A DNA stretch of 64,000 nucleotides from Aquibacillus koreensis (GTDB lineage Bacteria; Bacillota; Bacilli; Bacillales; Amphibacillaceae): the NCBI RefSeq assembly GCF_025154055.1, contig NZ_JAOALK010000031.1, positions 124,001-188,000 on the forward strand, written 5' to 3'. A program made the position numbers and the translations under genes. A model generated the notes under the pieces. It saw only the letters and a list, made by a program, of their open reading frames with translations, made no database searches and was not told the DNA's origin. Position 1 is the stretch's first letter, and every line of letters starts with the position of its first letter. Below, piece after piece: positions 27,098-35,325 of this stretch.

Positions 27098-27271
27098 ATG
27101 TCTAGTGAAAAGAAATTAAGTACGCAAGAATTAGTAAGGCAGCAATTAGAAAAGAAGAAACAATCCCAAGCTAATGGAAGTAGTAAAATGAATGGAAACA
27201 ATGCTGGTCACAAAATGAAAAGCCAGCAAACGAAGAAAACGAGTACTACGCGTAGAAAAATGGGAAGCTAA
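27098..27271 (+). CDS. Small basic hydrophilic protein, unknown
   Basis: 57 residues, very rich in Lys, Gln, Ser and Asn (ELVRQQLEKKKQSQANGS, KMKSQQTKKTSTTRRKMGS), predicted disordered apart from an N-terminal helix. AGAGGAGACAG precedes the ATG at 27098 and a strong terminator follows, both supporting a real gene. A possible -10 TATAAT lies near 27056. No family recognised; the composition suggests nucleic-acid binding or a spore-associated protein, which is only inference. Confidence 0.65.
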   Translation: MSSEKKLSTQELVRQQLEKKKQSQANGSSKMNGNNAGHKMKSQQTKKTSTTRRKMGS

Positions 27272-27287
27272 AGCTTCTTAGAAATAA

Positions 27288-27328
27288 ATAAAGGCGATAA
27301 CACTTTTGCTGTTATCGCCTTTTTTTTA
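27288..27328. terminator. Bidirectional terminator
   Basis: AAAGGCGATAACA and TGTTATCGCCTTT form a perfect 13-base stem flanked by A and T tracts, between the small basic protein and the convergent hydrolase gene. Confidence 0.93.
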
Positions 27329-27359
27329 TCTAGTATTAAAAAGTAGTGAACCCCACTGA

Positions 27360-27950
27360 TTATTTTGCGAAGCGGTGATTCCCAATGGTGGTTGTAACTT
27401 CTCTAGATAAAATCCACTTACTTTTTGCAGTTTCTGGATTATAGAAGTAGAGAGACCCACTTCCTTGGCCTCGAAAAGCAATAGCTTCATTAACAGCTCG
27501 TTTAGCTTCTGCATTTGCCGGCTTATTTATCGCCCCATTTTGTATTGGTGTAAAAGCATAATATCCACCAGCAGAACGTTGATTGATAACACTATTAATC
27601 GTGTTTGGAAATTCCTTGTGATCCACACGATTTAGAATAACCGTTGCCACAGCGACTTTTCCAGCATAGGATTCCCCTTTAGCTTCTGCATGTACAAGTC
27701 TTGCCATTAGATCTTTCTCCGCATTTGTTACCGTATCAGGAATTATTAGTGTTTCCCCAGCGTATAACATGCTTCCTGTACGATTATTTGTACTTAGTAA
27801 ACTTGATAAAGGAACACCAAATTTATTGGATATTTTCCAAAAAGAGTCCCCAGATTGAACTTTATAGGATGCAGCGTCTGCCATGTTTGGTAGTGCCAAA
27901 ACACCAATCGATAATGTAGCAGCGATCATGATCTTTTTAAGTTTTTTCAT
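27360..27950 (-). CDS. Secreted LysM cell-wall hydrolase (SleB/CwlJ type)
   Basis: 196 residues: signal peptide (KKIMIAATLSIGVLALPNMADA), one LysM domain binding peptidoglycan (about residues 27-72; YKVQSGDSFWKISNKFGVPL) and a Hydrolase_2 domain (about 78-196; LMARLVHAEAKGESYAGKVA, GGYYAFTPIQNGAI). Hydrolase_2 is found in the germination lytic enzymes SleB and CwlJ, so it probably cleaves spore or vegetative peptidoglycan. GGAGGTAATTCACAA precedes the ATG. The expression stage is not evident. Confidence 0.9.
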   Translation of the reverse strand: MKKLKKIMIAATLSIGVLALPNMADAASYKVQSGDSFWKISNKFGVPLSSLLSTNNRTGSMLYAGETLIIPDTVTNAEKDLMARLVHAEAKGESYAGKVAVATVILNRVDHKEFPNTINSVINQRSAGGYYAFTPIQNGAINKPANAEAKRAVNEAIAFRGQGSGSLYFYNPETAKSKWILSREVTTTIGNHRFAK

Positions 27951-28246
27951 TTGTGAATTACCTCCTAGTAAACTAGTTGTCTACCTAGAAGGTTAGCAGT
28001 TGTAACATTGTTTAGCATTAACCAATAAATAACAAAATCAGTTAACTAGAAACAAACATAGATATTTTAATAACCTTAGGGGGAAGAGGAAATATATTCT
28101 ATCAATCAAATCCAACCATCTATTTCAAAGAATGGCAGAAAACGGTGCTAGTATGACAGATGTTACGTTCGTGTAACGGAAAAGTGTTAGGGAGATTGGA
28201 AGTTAAAATTCGAAGAAGAGGATAAGACATTGCATTTCAACTATTG
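27951..28246. other. Intergenic stretch, nothing recognised
   Basis: 296 bases between the LysM hydrolase start and the end of the next minus-strand gene. It should carry the hydrolase promoter. No repeat, RNA or clear terminator was recognised. Confidence 0.5.
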
Positions 28247-28774
28247 TTAGCGAAAGACAATGTCTGTGGGAACATCAAAAGAGTAAAAAAGAAATAGCAT
28301 AAACCCAATCGAAATAGCAATTGCAACCAATGGCTTACTATGATGGATACGTAAAATGACAAGCATTACAAAAGAAAAGAGTACAGACCAGGAGAATGTC
28401 CAACCATGATCGTACACTATTCCACCTAGTTGGAGTGTAATCCATTCATTAAAAGCGATAATAAATGTCCAAAGGCAAATGTAGCCGAATTGTTTACCGA
28501 ATGTTTTGGGAAATTGATATAGATACACAAGCATTATGGCTGGATACTTGATGATCATAATGGATAGTGAAATTTGTGTATGTGTGACACCGATTTCATC
28601 ATCGATGCCATACGGTTGGAATTTCCACATTGGATAGAAATCAACGAACAACCATTGATACAGTATATCTCCAGTAATAAAAAATAATATAGTAGGATAA
28701 TATTTTCTCCAATTTCTCCAATCTCCCCAGATGATGACAAGTACCAAATAAAATAATGAATAGAAAACACCCAA
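28247..28774 (-). CDS. CBO0543 family membrane protein
   Basis: 175 residues with five or six predicted helices. The family pattern is visible: WGDWRNWRKYYPTILFFITGD, LFVDFYPMWKFQP, FNEWITLQLGGI and VYDHGWTFSWSVLFSF. These proteins are common in spore formers and have no assigned function. TTG start with AAGGTAGTGG ahead at suboptimal spacing. Followed on the same strand by no close gene. Confidence 0.75.
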   Translation of the reverse strand: MGVFYSLFYLVLVIIWGDWRNWRKYYPTILFFITGDILYQWLFVDFYPMWKFQPYGIDDEIGVTHTQISLSIMIIKYPAIMLVYLYQFPKTFGKQFGYICLWTFIIAFNEWITLQLGGIVYDHGWTFSWSVLFSFVMLVILRIHHSKPLVAIAISIGFMLFLFYSFDVPTDIVFR

Positions 28775-28869
28775 AAGACCACTACCTTAAAATAGATAAA
28801 TATAAATACTTATTTAAGATAATGTACTTAAAAGCTATTTTTCATACCTAATTTCCAAATAAATTCCAT

Positions 28870-29925
28870 TTAATTAGAAAAAACTTGTTGAAGTTGCGGA
28901 TCTTTATGTAAAAGCTCTATTGCTTTATTTTGATATGTTTCATCGTGTAAATAAGTAAACCGATTTGGTTTAATACTTGGACCGAGCTTAATGGCTTGTT
29001 CATACTCATCCTTATTTAAAGGAATTTCTTTTATATAATTAAAAAAACCAGTCCGAGAAAAAACTTTATTCATCCGCTCCACACGATGTTCTTGAACTTT
29101 TGCGATAAGATAAGTAGCGATTCCGACTTGAATTCCGTGCATAGCTGGATTTGCAGCAATCTTATCTAGTGCATGTGAGATAAGGTGTTCAGATCCACTA
29201 ATTGGAGCGCTATTACCGCTAATGACGGTTGCAATACCTCCCATCGTTAAAGAACTCACAAGCTCTTTTAGAAAAATCGGATTTTTGATATCATCCATTG
29301 GTGTACGAATAAAGCTATTGACTGCTTTTTTACTTAACATTAGTGCAAAGTGGTTTACATTGCTCACCCCATTTTCCTCTTCAAACTCCCAATCATATAA
29401 GGCGGTGATGTTAGACATTAAATCACCGATCCCAGCTAAAATGAAACGGTCAGGCGCTTGCTTGATAATGTCCAAATCAGCAATAATGCCATATGGAACC
29501 TTGGCAGGTACAGTCGTTTTCTTTTGGTTAACAATTAGTGAACAATTGCTACTTGCAAAGCCATCGTTGGATGGAGAGGTTGGGACACTGATAAAAGGAA
29601 TGCGGCGTGAAAAGGCAATATACTTCCCATAATCAATAACAGTACCCCCACCAACAGCTATAACAACATCATGACGCTCGAGGGAAAAAGCTAGTGAAAT
29701 AAGGTCTTTGATGTCTAAGTTTGGCTCCATTCCAATAGTATTTACTTTGATCGATGATAAAGAATCCTTAATCGAATGTTCAAAGTTATCAAAAGTAAAT
29801 GCATCAAATAAGATAACAACATTGGAAAAATAATGTTTTCTTAAGATTTTTTCTAATTGATAAACGGCTCCATTATTGATTTCTAGTATTGCAGGGATTG
29901 GGATGTTGGTAATTGGTTGTGACAT
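28870..29925 (-). CDS. egsA: sn-Glycerol-1-phosphate dehydrogenase (AraM/EgsA type)
   Basis: Reduces dihydroxyacetone phosphate to sn-glycerol-1-phosphate with NAD(P)H. In B. subtilis AraM supplies G1P to PcrB for heptaprenylglyceryl phosphate, an archaeal-stereochemistry lipid. Features: nucleotide motif VIAVGGGTVIDYGKYIAF, then VPTSPSNDGFASSNCSL and the metal-binding histidines in SGSEHLISHALD and MHGIQVGIATYL. 351 residues. AAAGGAGAT precedes the ATG. Monocistronic, divergent from bioY. It could be annotated as an iron-containing alcohol dehydrogenase by general tools. Confidence 0.88.
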   Translation of the reverse strand: MSQPITNIPIPAILEINNGAVYQLEKILRKHYFSNVVILFDAFTFDNFEHSIKDSLSSIKVNTIGMEPNLDIKDLISLAFSLERHDVVIAVGGGTVIDYGKYIAFSRRIPFISVPTSPSNDGFASSNCSLIVNQKKTTVPAKVPYGIIADLDIIKQAPDRFILAGIGDLMSNITALYDWEFEEENGVSNVNHFALMLSKKAVNSFIRTPMDDIKNPIFLKELVSSLTMGGIATVISGNSAPISGSEHLISHALDKIAANPAMHGIQVGIATYLIAKVQEHRVERMNKVFSRTGFFNYIKEIPLNKDEYEQAIKLGPSIKPNRFTYLHDETYQNKAIELLHKDPQLQQVFSN

Positions 29926-30039
29926 AAATGCAATATCTCCTTTACATAGCTATGTATTGTATCTTTTGTACCTATCATATAGGTGTAGTGTCTGTTAATC
30001 AAAAAAATTCATTAAAAAACTTCCACATTAGGGAAAAAT

Positions 30040-30069
30040 ATGTTAACCTATTTTTTGTTAGGTTAACAT
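30040..30069 (+). promoter_or_regulatory. BirA operator of bioY
   Basis: Perfect palindrome ATGTTAACC, 12 bases, GGTTAACAT, ending 17 bases before the bioY start. The half-sites match the biotin repressor BirA operator found at biotin genes of Bacilli, so bioY should be repressed when biotin is plentiful. Confidence 0.9.
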
Positions 30070-30086
30070 TAAGAGGGGGATTTATT

Positions 30087-30653
30087 ATGAATTATACGAA
30101 TTCTAAACTTCGAGTTATTATTATTTGTGGAATATTTGCAGCACTAACAGCTATCTTAGCGCAAATTACAATTCCGATTCCAGTTGTTCCAATTAGTGGA
30201 CAAACATTAGCAGTTGGTTTAACTGCGACTATTATCGGAAGCAGGTACGGAGCAATTGCAATGATCTGTTATGCGTTATTAGGAGCTGCAGGTGTGCCTG
30301 TTTTTGCTGGACTTAAAGGCGGGGCGCAAATATTGCTTGGACCTACAGGAGGATACATATTTGGATTTATATTAACTGCGTATGTGACGGGTTTAATATT
30401 GGAAAAAACAAAATACACGCTAACGATGGCGATGATTGCAAATACAGTTGGAATGCTCATTACATTGATTTTTGGCGCGATACAGTTGAAATTCGTGTTG
30501 GACTACACATGGGCACAAGCAATTGGAACGGGCGTATTCCCATTTATCGTAGTTGGATTAATCAAAGCATTCTTAGCAAGTTGGTTGGGGTTAGCCGTAA
30601 GAAAGCGACTGCTACAAGCGAAGCTACTACCACAGTTCCATAAAGCGGCTTAA
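30087..30653 (+). CDS. bioY: Biotin transporter BioY
   Basis: Substrate-specific S component of an ECF-type biotin transporter, 188 residues and about six helices. Conserved stretches: ALTAILAQITIPIPVVPISG, QTLAVGLTATIIGSRYG, GAAGVPVFAGLKGG and GPTGGYIFGF. The ATG follows AAGAGGGGG and lies just after a BirA operator. No ECF ATPase or T component is in the window, so it uses a shared module or works alone. No biotin synthesis genes are nearby, so the site points to uptake control. Confidence 0.96.
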   Translation: MNYTNSKLRVIIICGIFAALTAILAQITIPIPVVPISGQTLAVGLTATIIGSRYGAIAMICYALLGAAGVPVFAGLKGGAQILLGPTGGYIFGFILTAYVTGLILEKTKYTLTMAMIANTVGMLITLIFGAIQLKFVLDYTWAQAIGTGVFPFIVVGLIKAFLASWLGLAVRKRLLQAKLLPQFHKAA

Positions 30654-30663
30654 GGTATTGCTG

Positions 30664-30710
30664 AAAACACACCTTATCTTCGGTAAGTTGAGATAGGGTG
30701 TGTTTGTTGT
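30664..30710 (+). terminator. Terminator of bioY
   Basis: AAACACACCTTATCT and AGATAGGGTGTGTTT form a long stem with one wobble, followed by GTTGTTT. Confidence 0.75.
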
Positions 30711-30787
30711 TTAAATGGTGATATTTGATATTGACAGATTTATGGTGACCGATTATATTAATACTTACTTAGTTTAATATTTTTCAT

Positions 30788-30860
30788 GATTCCGTAGCTC
30801 AGTTGGGAGAGCGCTACCTTGACAGGGTAGAGGTCGCTGGTTCGAGACCAGTCGGAATCA
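30788..30860 (+). tRNA. tRNA-Val (anticodon GAC)
   Basis: Cloverleaf read by eye: acceptor GATTCCG/CGGAATC, D arm TAGCTCAGTTGGGAGAGC, anticodon stem CTACC/GGTAG with loop TTGACAG giving anticodon GAC, T arm GCTGGTTCGAGACCAGT, discriminator A. CCA is not encoded. The accessory island begins right after it, so its 3' end is the probable attachment site, although I found no second copy of the T-arm sequence in the window. Confidence 0.95.
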
Positions 30861-30864
30861 TTGC

Positions 30865-30900
30865 AAGAACCTTTGATATTAAAGGGTTCTTTTCTTTTTG
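30865..30900 (+). terminator. Terminator of tRNA-Val
   Basis: AAGAACCTTT and AAAGGGTTCTT form a stem followed by TTCTTTTTG. Confidence 0.85.
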
Positions 30901-30932
30901 TTTCCACCTAGTTTATGGGGTGGAAATGATAG

Positions 30933-30953
30933 TTGGGGACGATTTGGGGACGA
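30933..30953. repeat. Tandem TTGGGGACGA motif, probable integrase arm site
   Basis: TTGGGGACGA occurs at 30933-30942 and 30944-30953, an 11-base period, about one helical turn. Similar GGGGAC repeats are familiar beside attachment sites of tyrosine-integrase elements in Firmicutes. It lies 73 bases after the tRNA and inside the island end. A small hairpin precedes it (30901-30927). Role is inferred. Confidence 0.5.
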
Positions 30954-31153
30954 ACGAATTATTATCATAACCCACCACTAATTATTTGAACTTTCAGAAA
31001 ATAAGCCTGAGATATAAAATTTATGATACAATTAGTGTGTAACGAGAGAATACAGGGTAATAATAGATATTATTAGATTTTTCTCTTTTTGAAAAGGGTT
31101 TTTCTAAAGTTTGTCGAAATAAATTCGGACAAGCATGATTTGGAGGTAGAATA

Positions 31154-31573
31154 ATGCCACATATAACCACATTCATTTATTCAGAAGAAACAAAAAACAC
31201 ACCTAATAACAAGTTAAATGTTATCAATCCTTTAAATGTTTTTCGACCAGCATTTGTCCCAGGGATGTTTTCATTTTCGGTTACATTCGGTGTTATTGGG
31301 ATAGACGTCACTGAAAAAGGTCATACTGTCCGCATTAAGTTTAGTTCATCTGATAAAAGGGATGAACCAATAATTGATACAGAAGATCTCTCACTTGAGA
31401 ACATACCATCAGAAACAGCTACTTTGCCACCAAATTTAAGGGGTATTATGGGAAGTTTAGATTTTAGGAATGTTGTGATGAGAGCCGAAGGTGAGTATTT
31501 CACAGAAATTTTTGTTGATGGCGATAAATTGGGTGAGTATCCGATTTATGTATTGGCAGGTGATCAAGGATGA
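31154..31573 (+). CDS. Beta-sandwich-like protein, first gene of a three-gene cassette
   Basis: 139 residues, no signal peptide or membrane helix. Alternating hydrophobic strands (FSFSVTFGVIGIDVTEKGHT, VRIKFSSSDK, AEGEYFTEIFVDGDKLGEY, PIYVLAG) suggest an immunoglobulin-like beta sandwich. The layout resembles a small uncharacterised domain family (DUF6941-like), which I cannot confirm. Tandem GGAGGTAGA precedes the ATG. The stop overlaps the next start (ATGA), so translation is coupled. Located between the tRNA-Val and the integrase, the usual cargo slot of an integrative element. Function unknown. Confidence 0.75.
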   Translation: MPHITTFIYSEETKNTPNNKLNVINPLNVFRPAFVPGMFSFSVTFGVIGIDVTEKGHTVRIKFSSSDKRDEPIIDTEDLSLENIPSETATLPPNLRGIMGSLDFRNVVMRAEGEYFTEIFVDGDKLGEYPIYVLAGDQG

Positions 31574-32091
31574 CTGTAAGCGAACTTACTATTCAAGATA
31601 TACCAAACCAGAATAATAACACATCTTTTGAAAAATCTTATGGTGGTATGGGGAATAAGTTAGGATCCTTTGTTTTAGCAGGTAGATTAAATCCATTCCT
31701 ATCTGCTTCCATTGATGTGCCGAAAGAATCAATAATTAAATTTTTTGACGGTCTAACAAAAGGAACTATTGACTACTTTGAATCAACTAAACCTAATCAG
31801 TTTGTTTTATCTGTGATTAAAACAGGAGTTAATGAATACACTAATAGTAGCTCGCAAGTAATGCTAGATGCCCAGGAGGCGATTAGTGTTATGAATAAAA
31901 AAGATAGAAGTATTGATATTGATATCGAATATTGTGTTGAAGCAATGGATTCATTTAATAATATCCCAATTATCCCACCTAAAGAAATAAAAAGTATGAA
32001 AATCTCCTCAGTTCAAAGAAAAGAGAAAATTATACTACAACCAGATGCAGATGATTTTATTTATAATTCATCTGAGTTTGATGAATTATAA
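31570..32091 (+). CDS. Unknown protein, second gene of the cassette
   Basis: 173 residues, soluble. A glycine-containing N-terminal segment (EKSYGGMGNKLGSFVLAGR) precedes helices with ASIDVPKESIIKFFDGLTKG. Near the middle is SSQVMLDAQEAISVMNKKDR, and the end is acidic (QPDADDFIYNSSEFDEL). No motif I can name. It overlaps the first gene by four bases and is followed 11 bases later by the third, so all three form one transcription unit. No separate ribosome-binding site is strong, consistent with coupling. Confidence 0.7.
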   Translation: MTVSELTIQDIPNQNNNTSFEKSYGGMGNKLGSFVLAGRLNPFLSASIDVPKESIIKFFDGLTKGTIDYFESTKPNQFVLSVIKTGVNEYTNSSSQVMLDAQEAISVMNKKDRSIDIDIEYCVEAMDSFNNIPIIPPKEIKSMKISSVQRKEKIILQPDADDFIYNSSEFDEL

Positions 32092-32102
32092 CGAGGTATA
32101 TA

Positions 32103-32621
32103 ATGTCAAACAATTGGTATGAATTGGTTAATGATGATTCTTTGGAACAAGGGGATATTTTTAAAGAAGTGAATGTTGTAATTCCTACAACAGAATTATT
32201 AAATGGGGATTCTGATACAATAGATGTAATTGCTTATGATGTTATAATACTGACTCAATCGTGTGATTTAGACAACAGTAAAACACCTTGGGTACAAGTG
32301 ACGCCTATAACTCCATTAAGTGAGATGCAAAAAATTAGTGAAGTATTTGGTCATAAGAAACCGTTAGAAAGTCTACGAAGAGGACATGAAGCAAAGTATC
32401 ACTTAATAAATGAGTGTACTATTAGTGGATATGAAGAAGAGATATGTCTAGTTGATTTTAGGAATGTATTTACTGTTCCATTCAATTATATAAAAGACAA
32501 AGCTTCTATTGGAAATAATAGATTAAGATTAAAATCACCTTATAAAGAGCATCTTTCACAAGCATATGCCAAATTTTTTATGAGGGTAGGATTACCAAGC
32601 GACATACCATCTTTTCGTTAA
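32103..32621 (+). CDS. Unknown protein with LTQSCDLDNSK motif, third gene of the cassette
   Basis: 172 residues. It opens NNWYELVNDDSLEQGDIFKE. The central VIAYDVIILTQSCDLDNSK is a pattern I have seen in uncharacterised bacterial proteins: GDI near the start, then a beta strand ending in TQSCDL, and a C-terminal RVGLPSDIPSF. The cysteine and aspartate of SCDL could be catalytic or metal-binding, which is conjecture. AACGAGGTATATA precedes the ATG. The gene ends at a bidirectional terminator shared with the convergent integrase. Confidence 0.75.
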   Translation: MSNNWYELVNDDSLEQGDIFKEVNVVIPTTELLNGDSDTIDVIAYDVIILTQSCDLDNSKTPWVQVTPITPLSEMQKISEVFGHKKPLESLRRGHEAKYHLINECTISGYEEEICLVDFRNVFTVPFNYIKDKASIGNNRLRLKSPYKEHLSQAYAKFFMRVGLPSDIPSFR

Positions 32622-32660
32622 TAAAGCACGCTCCTAATTTAATAGGACGTGCTTTTAGTT
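32622..32660. terminator. Bidirectional terminator between cassette and integrase
   Basis: AAAGCACG and CGTGCTTT flank an inner CCTA/TAGG pair. T or A tracts stand on both sides. It covers the last codons of the integrase. Confidence 0.85.
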
Positions 32661-33837
32661 TGTATTCGATCAAAAATACTATCCAATTTGTTAGCAGCTT
32701 CTTGATCTGCTATCTCTAAAGCATGACCATACGTATCCATTGTAATCCTTATATCTGCATGTCCTAATCTTTCCGAGATAATCTTTGCATGAACCCCTTG
32801 GTTAATTAATAGGGTTGCAGATGTATGTCTTAGATCATGTAGACGGATATAACGTACTTTCGCTTTTGTAGTAAATCGTCTCCACCATGTAGTAGGCGTT
32901 GTTGGATAAAAGTGTTTTCCGTCAATATTGCAAAAAACAAATTCATGTTCATTTTCTATCCATGAATCTCCAGCATCATCTCTTTCAGTTTCCCAATGCG
33001 ACTTATATTGTACCAATTCTATCATGACTGAAGCAGGTAATGAGACAGTACGCGCCTTTCCAGACTTGGTACTTTTGATAATTGGTTTATTATCTTTACC
33101 TCTTCCTATAGACTGTCGTACATGTACTTTGTTATTTTCAAAATCAATATGTTTCCACTCAAGACCCAATAACTCACCGCGTCTTAATCCAGCTGCTAAA
33201 GCTAAAGAGGTAAATACTCGCCAATATAGTGGTTGATTCTGAGCATGTTCAAACAATTCTTCAATTTCTTTGTTAGTGTAAACATTCACTTCTCGCTTAT
33301 CTTCTTTTGGCTTTTTTACATTTACTAATGAATTACTGCTTATTAACTGCCACTCAGTTGCACGCTCCATGATGTTTCGCATAACACGGTACACATACTT
33401 TTTTGTAGAAGAAGATAACTGATTTTCCGTTTTATCTGTGCGCTTCAGATCATCTAACCAGTTTACTATGTGGATCGGTTTAATTTGGTCTAACCTTTTG
33501 TGCGAAAATGTGGGCAGTATATGATTCTTTATGTGAGTTTGATAAATTGTTAGAGTTTGTTCCCCTAATTCCTTACTAGCGTACTTTTTTCCCATTCCTT
33601 AACAAAATCACCAAATAGTAATTTCTCAGGTTTTATATATTCACCTGCTTCCACTTCAATTTTGAATTTTAGCAGTTCTTCATCTAAGTAGTTTTGCAGT
33701 CTTTTCTTTGTTTTTAATAACGCAGCATCTTCAATACGAATAGATTTACTTCGTTTTATTCTTTTGCCGTTAGCATCGTATCCTGCTTCTACTATTAATC
33801 TCCACGAATTTTCACCTCTTTTTTCATAACTAGCCAT
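32639..33837 (-). pseudogene. int: Tyrosine site-specific integrase, frameshifted
   Basis: Phage-type integrase broken in two frames. The N-terminal part (33565-33837) carries the arm-binding Arm-DNA domain (WRLIVEAGYDANGKRIKRSK) and the start of the core-binding domain. The rest (32639-about 33590) holds the SAM-like core-binding domain and catalytic domain with all active residues: R in AAGLRRGELLG, HxxR in HDLRHTSATLL, H in LGHADIRI, Tyr in MDTYGHA. Joining the frames needs one base in the A run (six A on the minus strand, plus 33585-33590); seven would give EKKYASKELG. GGGGAGG precedes the N-terminal ATG. Confidence 0.88.
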
Positions 33838-33855
33838 CGTTCGAACCTCCCCAGT

Positions 33856-34140
33856 CTATGAAACTAAATATCTATCCATATAAATGACTTCCTTTACATC
33901 CACCACTCGTATAATAAGTTGATTTATATCCTCACTTATACACCCTTCATCTATTAACCTAGATTTGATGTTTTCTAGATTTACTCCGAAAAAATTCTTC
34001 TTATCCTCATTGACAACCAAATCACTAATAAATACAGATACACTAAATTCCATATCGATAAAGTTCTCAATATCATCCTTTTGAGCGTTTTTATCTATTT
34101 CCAGATAAAGAGTTTGTTTGCTCCAATCAATATTTTTCAC
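33856..34140 (-). CDS. Unknown small protein upstream of the integrase
   Basis: 94 residues beginning NIDWSKQTLYLEIDKNAQK, with a middle FISDLVVNEDKKNFFGVNLEN and an end DVKEVIYMDRYLV. Predicted mixed alpha/beta, acidic, soluble. It starts at a GTG with no convincing ribosome-binding site. It ends 18 bases before the integrase start, so it probably belongs to the same unit. No family known to me. Confidence 0.5.
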   Translation of the reverse strand: MKNIDWSKQTLYLEIDKNAQKDDIENFIDMEFSVSVFISDLVVNEDKKNFFGVNLENIKSRLIDEGCISEDINQLIIRVVDVKEVIYMDRYLVS

Positions 34141-34544
34141 TACAAACCATTGAATCGTTATTGTTAACAGTTCTTCCTAGTAAAGTCATTCATACTATAG
34201 GGACTACATCTGGTAACTCTAAACATGATTTGGAAAGCAAAAGGGTAATGGAGATCAAATTCAATAGAGGAGCAGTTCCTTCTATAGATTACGAACTTGT
34301 AGATGAAAAAAGGGGAGGAATATTCTGGATCCTATAATCTAGAAGACCACCGTGAAAGTTTTTTATATTTGTTTAAGTTATTTATCTTATGGAATACTGA
34401 TTCATCTATAAAAATGAAAAGAGAATTACTAAAAGATAGATAATCAAAATATGAAGGATTACAAAAAAAGTAATAGAGTTGAAGAGGGAGAGGGGTTTTA
34501 GATCCTCTCGATCTCCTGGATTTCTTGAATTTCTTTATAGCTAT
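34141..34544. other. Gene-poor gap with coding relics
   Basis: On the plus strand an open frame without a start runs to a TAA near 34330 (VLPSKVIHTIGTTSGNSKHD, MEIKFNRGAVPSIDYELVDE). An overlapping 46-codon frame at 34303-34443 (YNLEDHRESFLYLFKLF) lacks a ribosome-binding site. Both look like scraps of displaced genes; I cannot name them. Nothing else was recognised. Confidence 0.4.
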
Positions 34545-35240
34545 TTATAACCCTTTCAAAAACGAGAAGAATAAAAAAATATAATAAAGAGATCCTGACC
34601 AAGGTATGGACTGAATCATAGTAATTATGATATGCACAAGTGCTATTAAAGAATAAGATGTCCATAATCCTAATTTTCGTTTTGCCTTAATTAACTTTTG
34701 CTGATCAGTATTTTCTGGTATTAGATATACACGGATGAACAAATAGATAGCACTATGAAATACTGCTGCAATAGTAATGTAGTTAATTGCATATTTTGTA
34801 AACTCTGCCTGCCAAATAATATTCGCAATAGCTTCTGCGGTGATAGCACTTGCGAATGATATATATAGCAAAAAGAAAAAGAACTCAACTAAAAATTTAA
34901 ATGAGTCAATCTTAGGAAAAGAGTCACTATAAATAATGAAAACTTTAAGGATGTTCTTTGAGAAATTATACTTCTGGTTAAAAAAGTTTTGCATTAGAAC
35001 CAGTAAAAAAGGAAGCATAATCACTAAAGGGATTTTAAAAGTACTAGCATCAATATCCACTGATGGAATTAATGTTGATAGGGTTACTGATATCGCAATA
35101 AATATAATGTAAGAAACAAATATTACAAAAACTATTGATACCATTCGTGCAAAGAATAAAGTGATTAATCCTTTATTTTCTAGTAAGGATTCTTCCATAT
35201 TTGAAAATTATTCAAGTAAATGCGTTAATGTATGTCTCAT
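34545..35240 (-). pseudogene. Membrane protein with an early in-frame stop, unknown
   Basis: The long open part starts at an ATG at 35198 and gives 217 residues with about five membrane helices (LITLFFARMVSIVFVIFVSY, IPLVIMLPFLLVLMQNFF, LVEFFFFLLYISFASAI, plus two near the end). That ATG has no ribosome-binding site. Fourteen codons upstream in the same frame is an ATG (35238-35240) with an ideal GGAGGTGGAAA, encoding MRHTLTHLLE and then TAA. Either a ten-residue leader precedes the gene or a nonsense mutation disrupted its eleventh codon. I favour the mutation, given decay elsewhere in the island. No family recognised. Confidence 0.6.
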
Positions 35241-35249
35241 TTTCCACCT

Positions 35250-35265
35250 CCGATATTATTATCGG
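35250..35265. promoter_or_regulatory. Perfect palindrome, possible operator
   Basis: CCGATA, TTAT, TATCGG stands directly upstream of the ribosome-binding site of the membrane protein gene. Size and place fit a repressor site; no regulator is identified. Confidence 0.4.
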
Positions 35266-35325
35266 ATTAATGCACATATTTTTAAATTGTTCTACCGGCA
35301 CACTGGAGGACACTGATTAAGTAAG

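Noticed and set aside
30788-30860. Reading the tRNA as tRNA-Asp or another GAC-containing loop variant
   Set aside because: The seven-base loop TTGACAG places GAC in the anticodon position, which reads valine codons; stems on both sides are perfect.
32103-32621. Toxin-antitoxin system formed by the cassette genes
   Set aside because: Sizes and lack of a DNA-binding antitoxin fold do not fit a usual pair; no motif of known toxins was seen.
33565-33595. Programmed -1/+1 frameshift as the normal way to make the integrase
   Set aside because: The A run is short and lacks a clear downstream stimulator, and two other island genes show equivalent simple indels, so decay is the simpler explanation.
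34303-34443. 46-codon open frame in the gap upstream of the integrase unit
   Set aside because: No ribosome-binding site and it overlaps another broken frame; reported only as a relic in the gap description.
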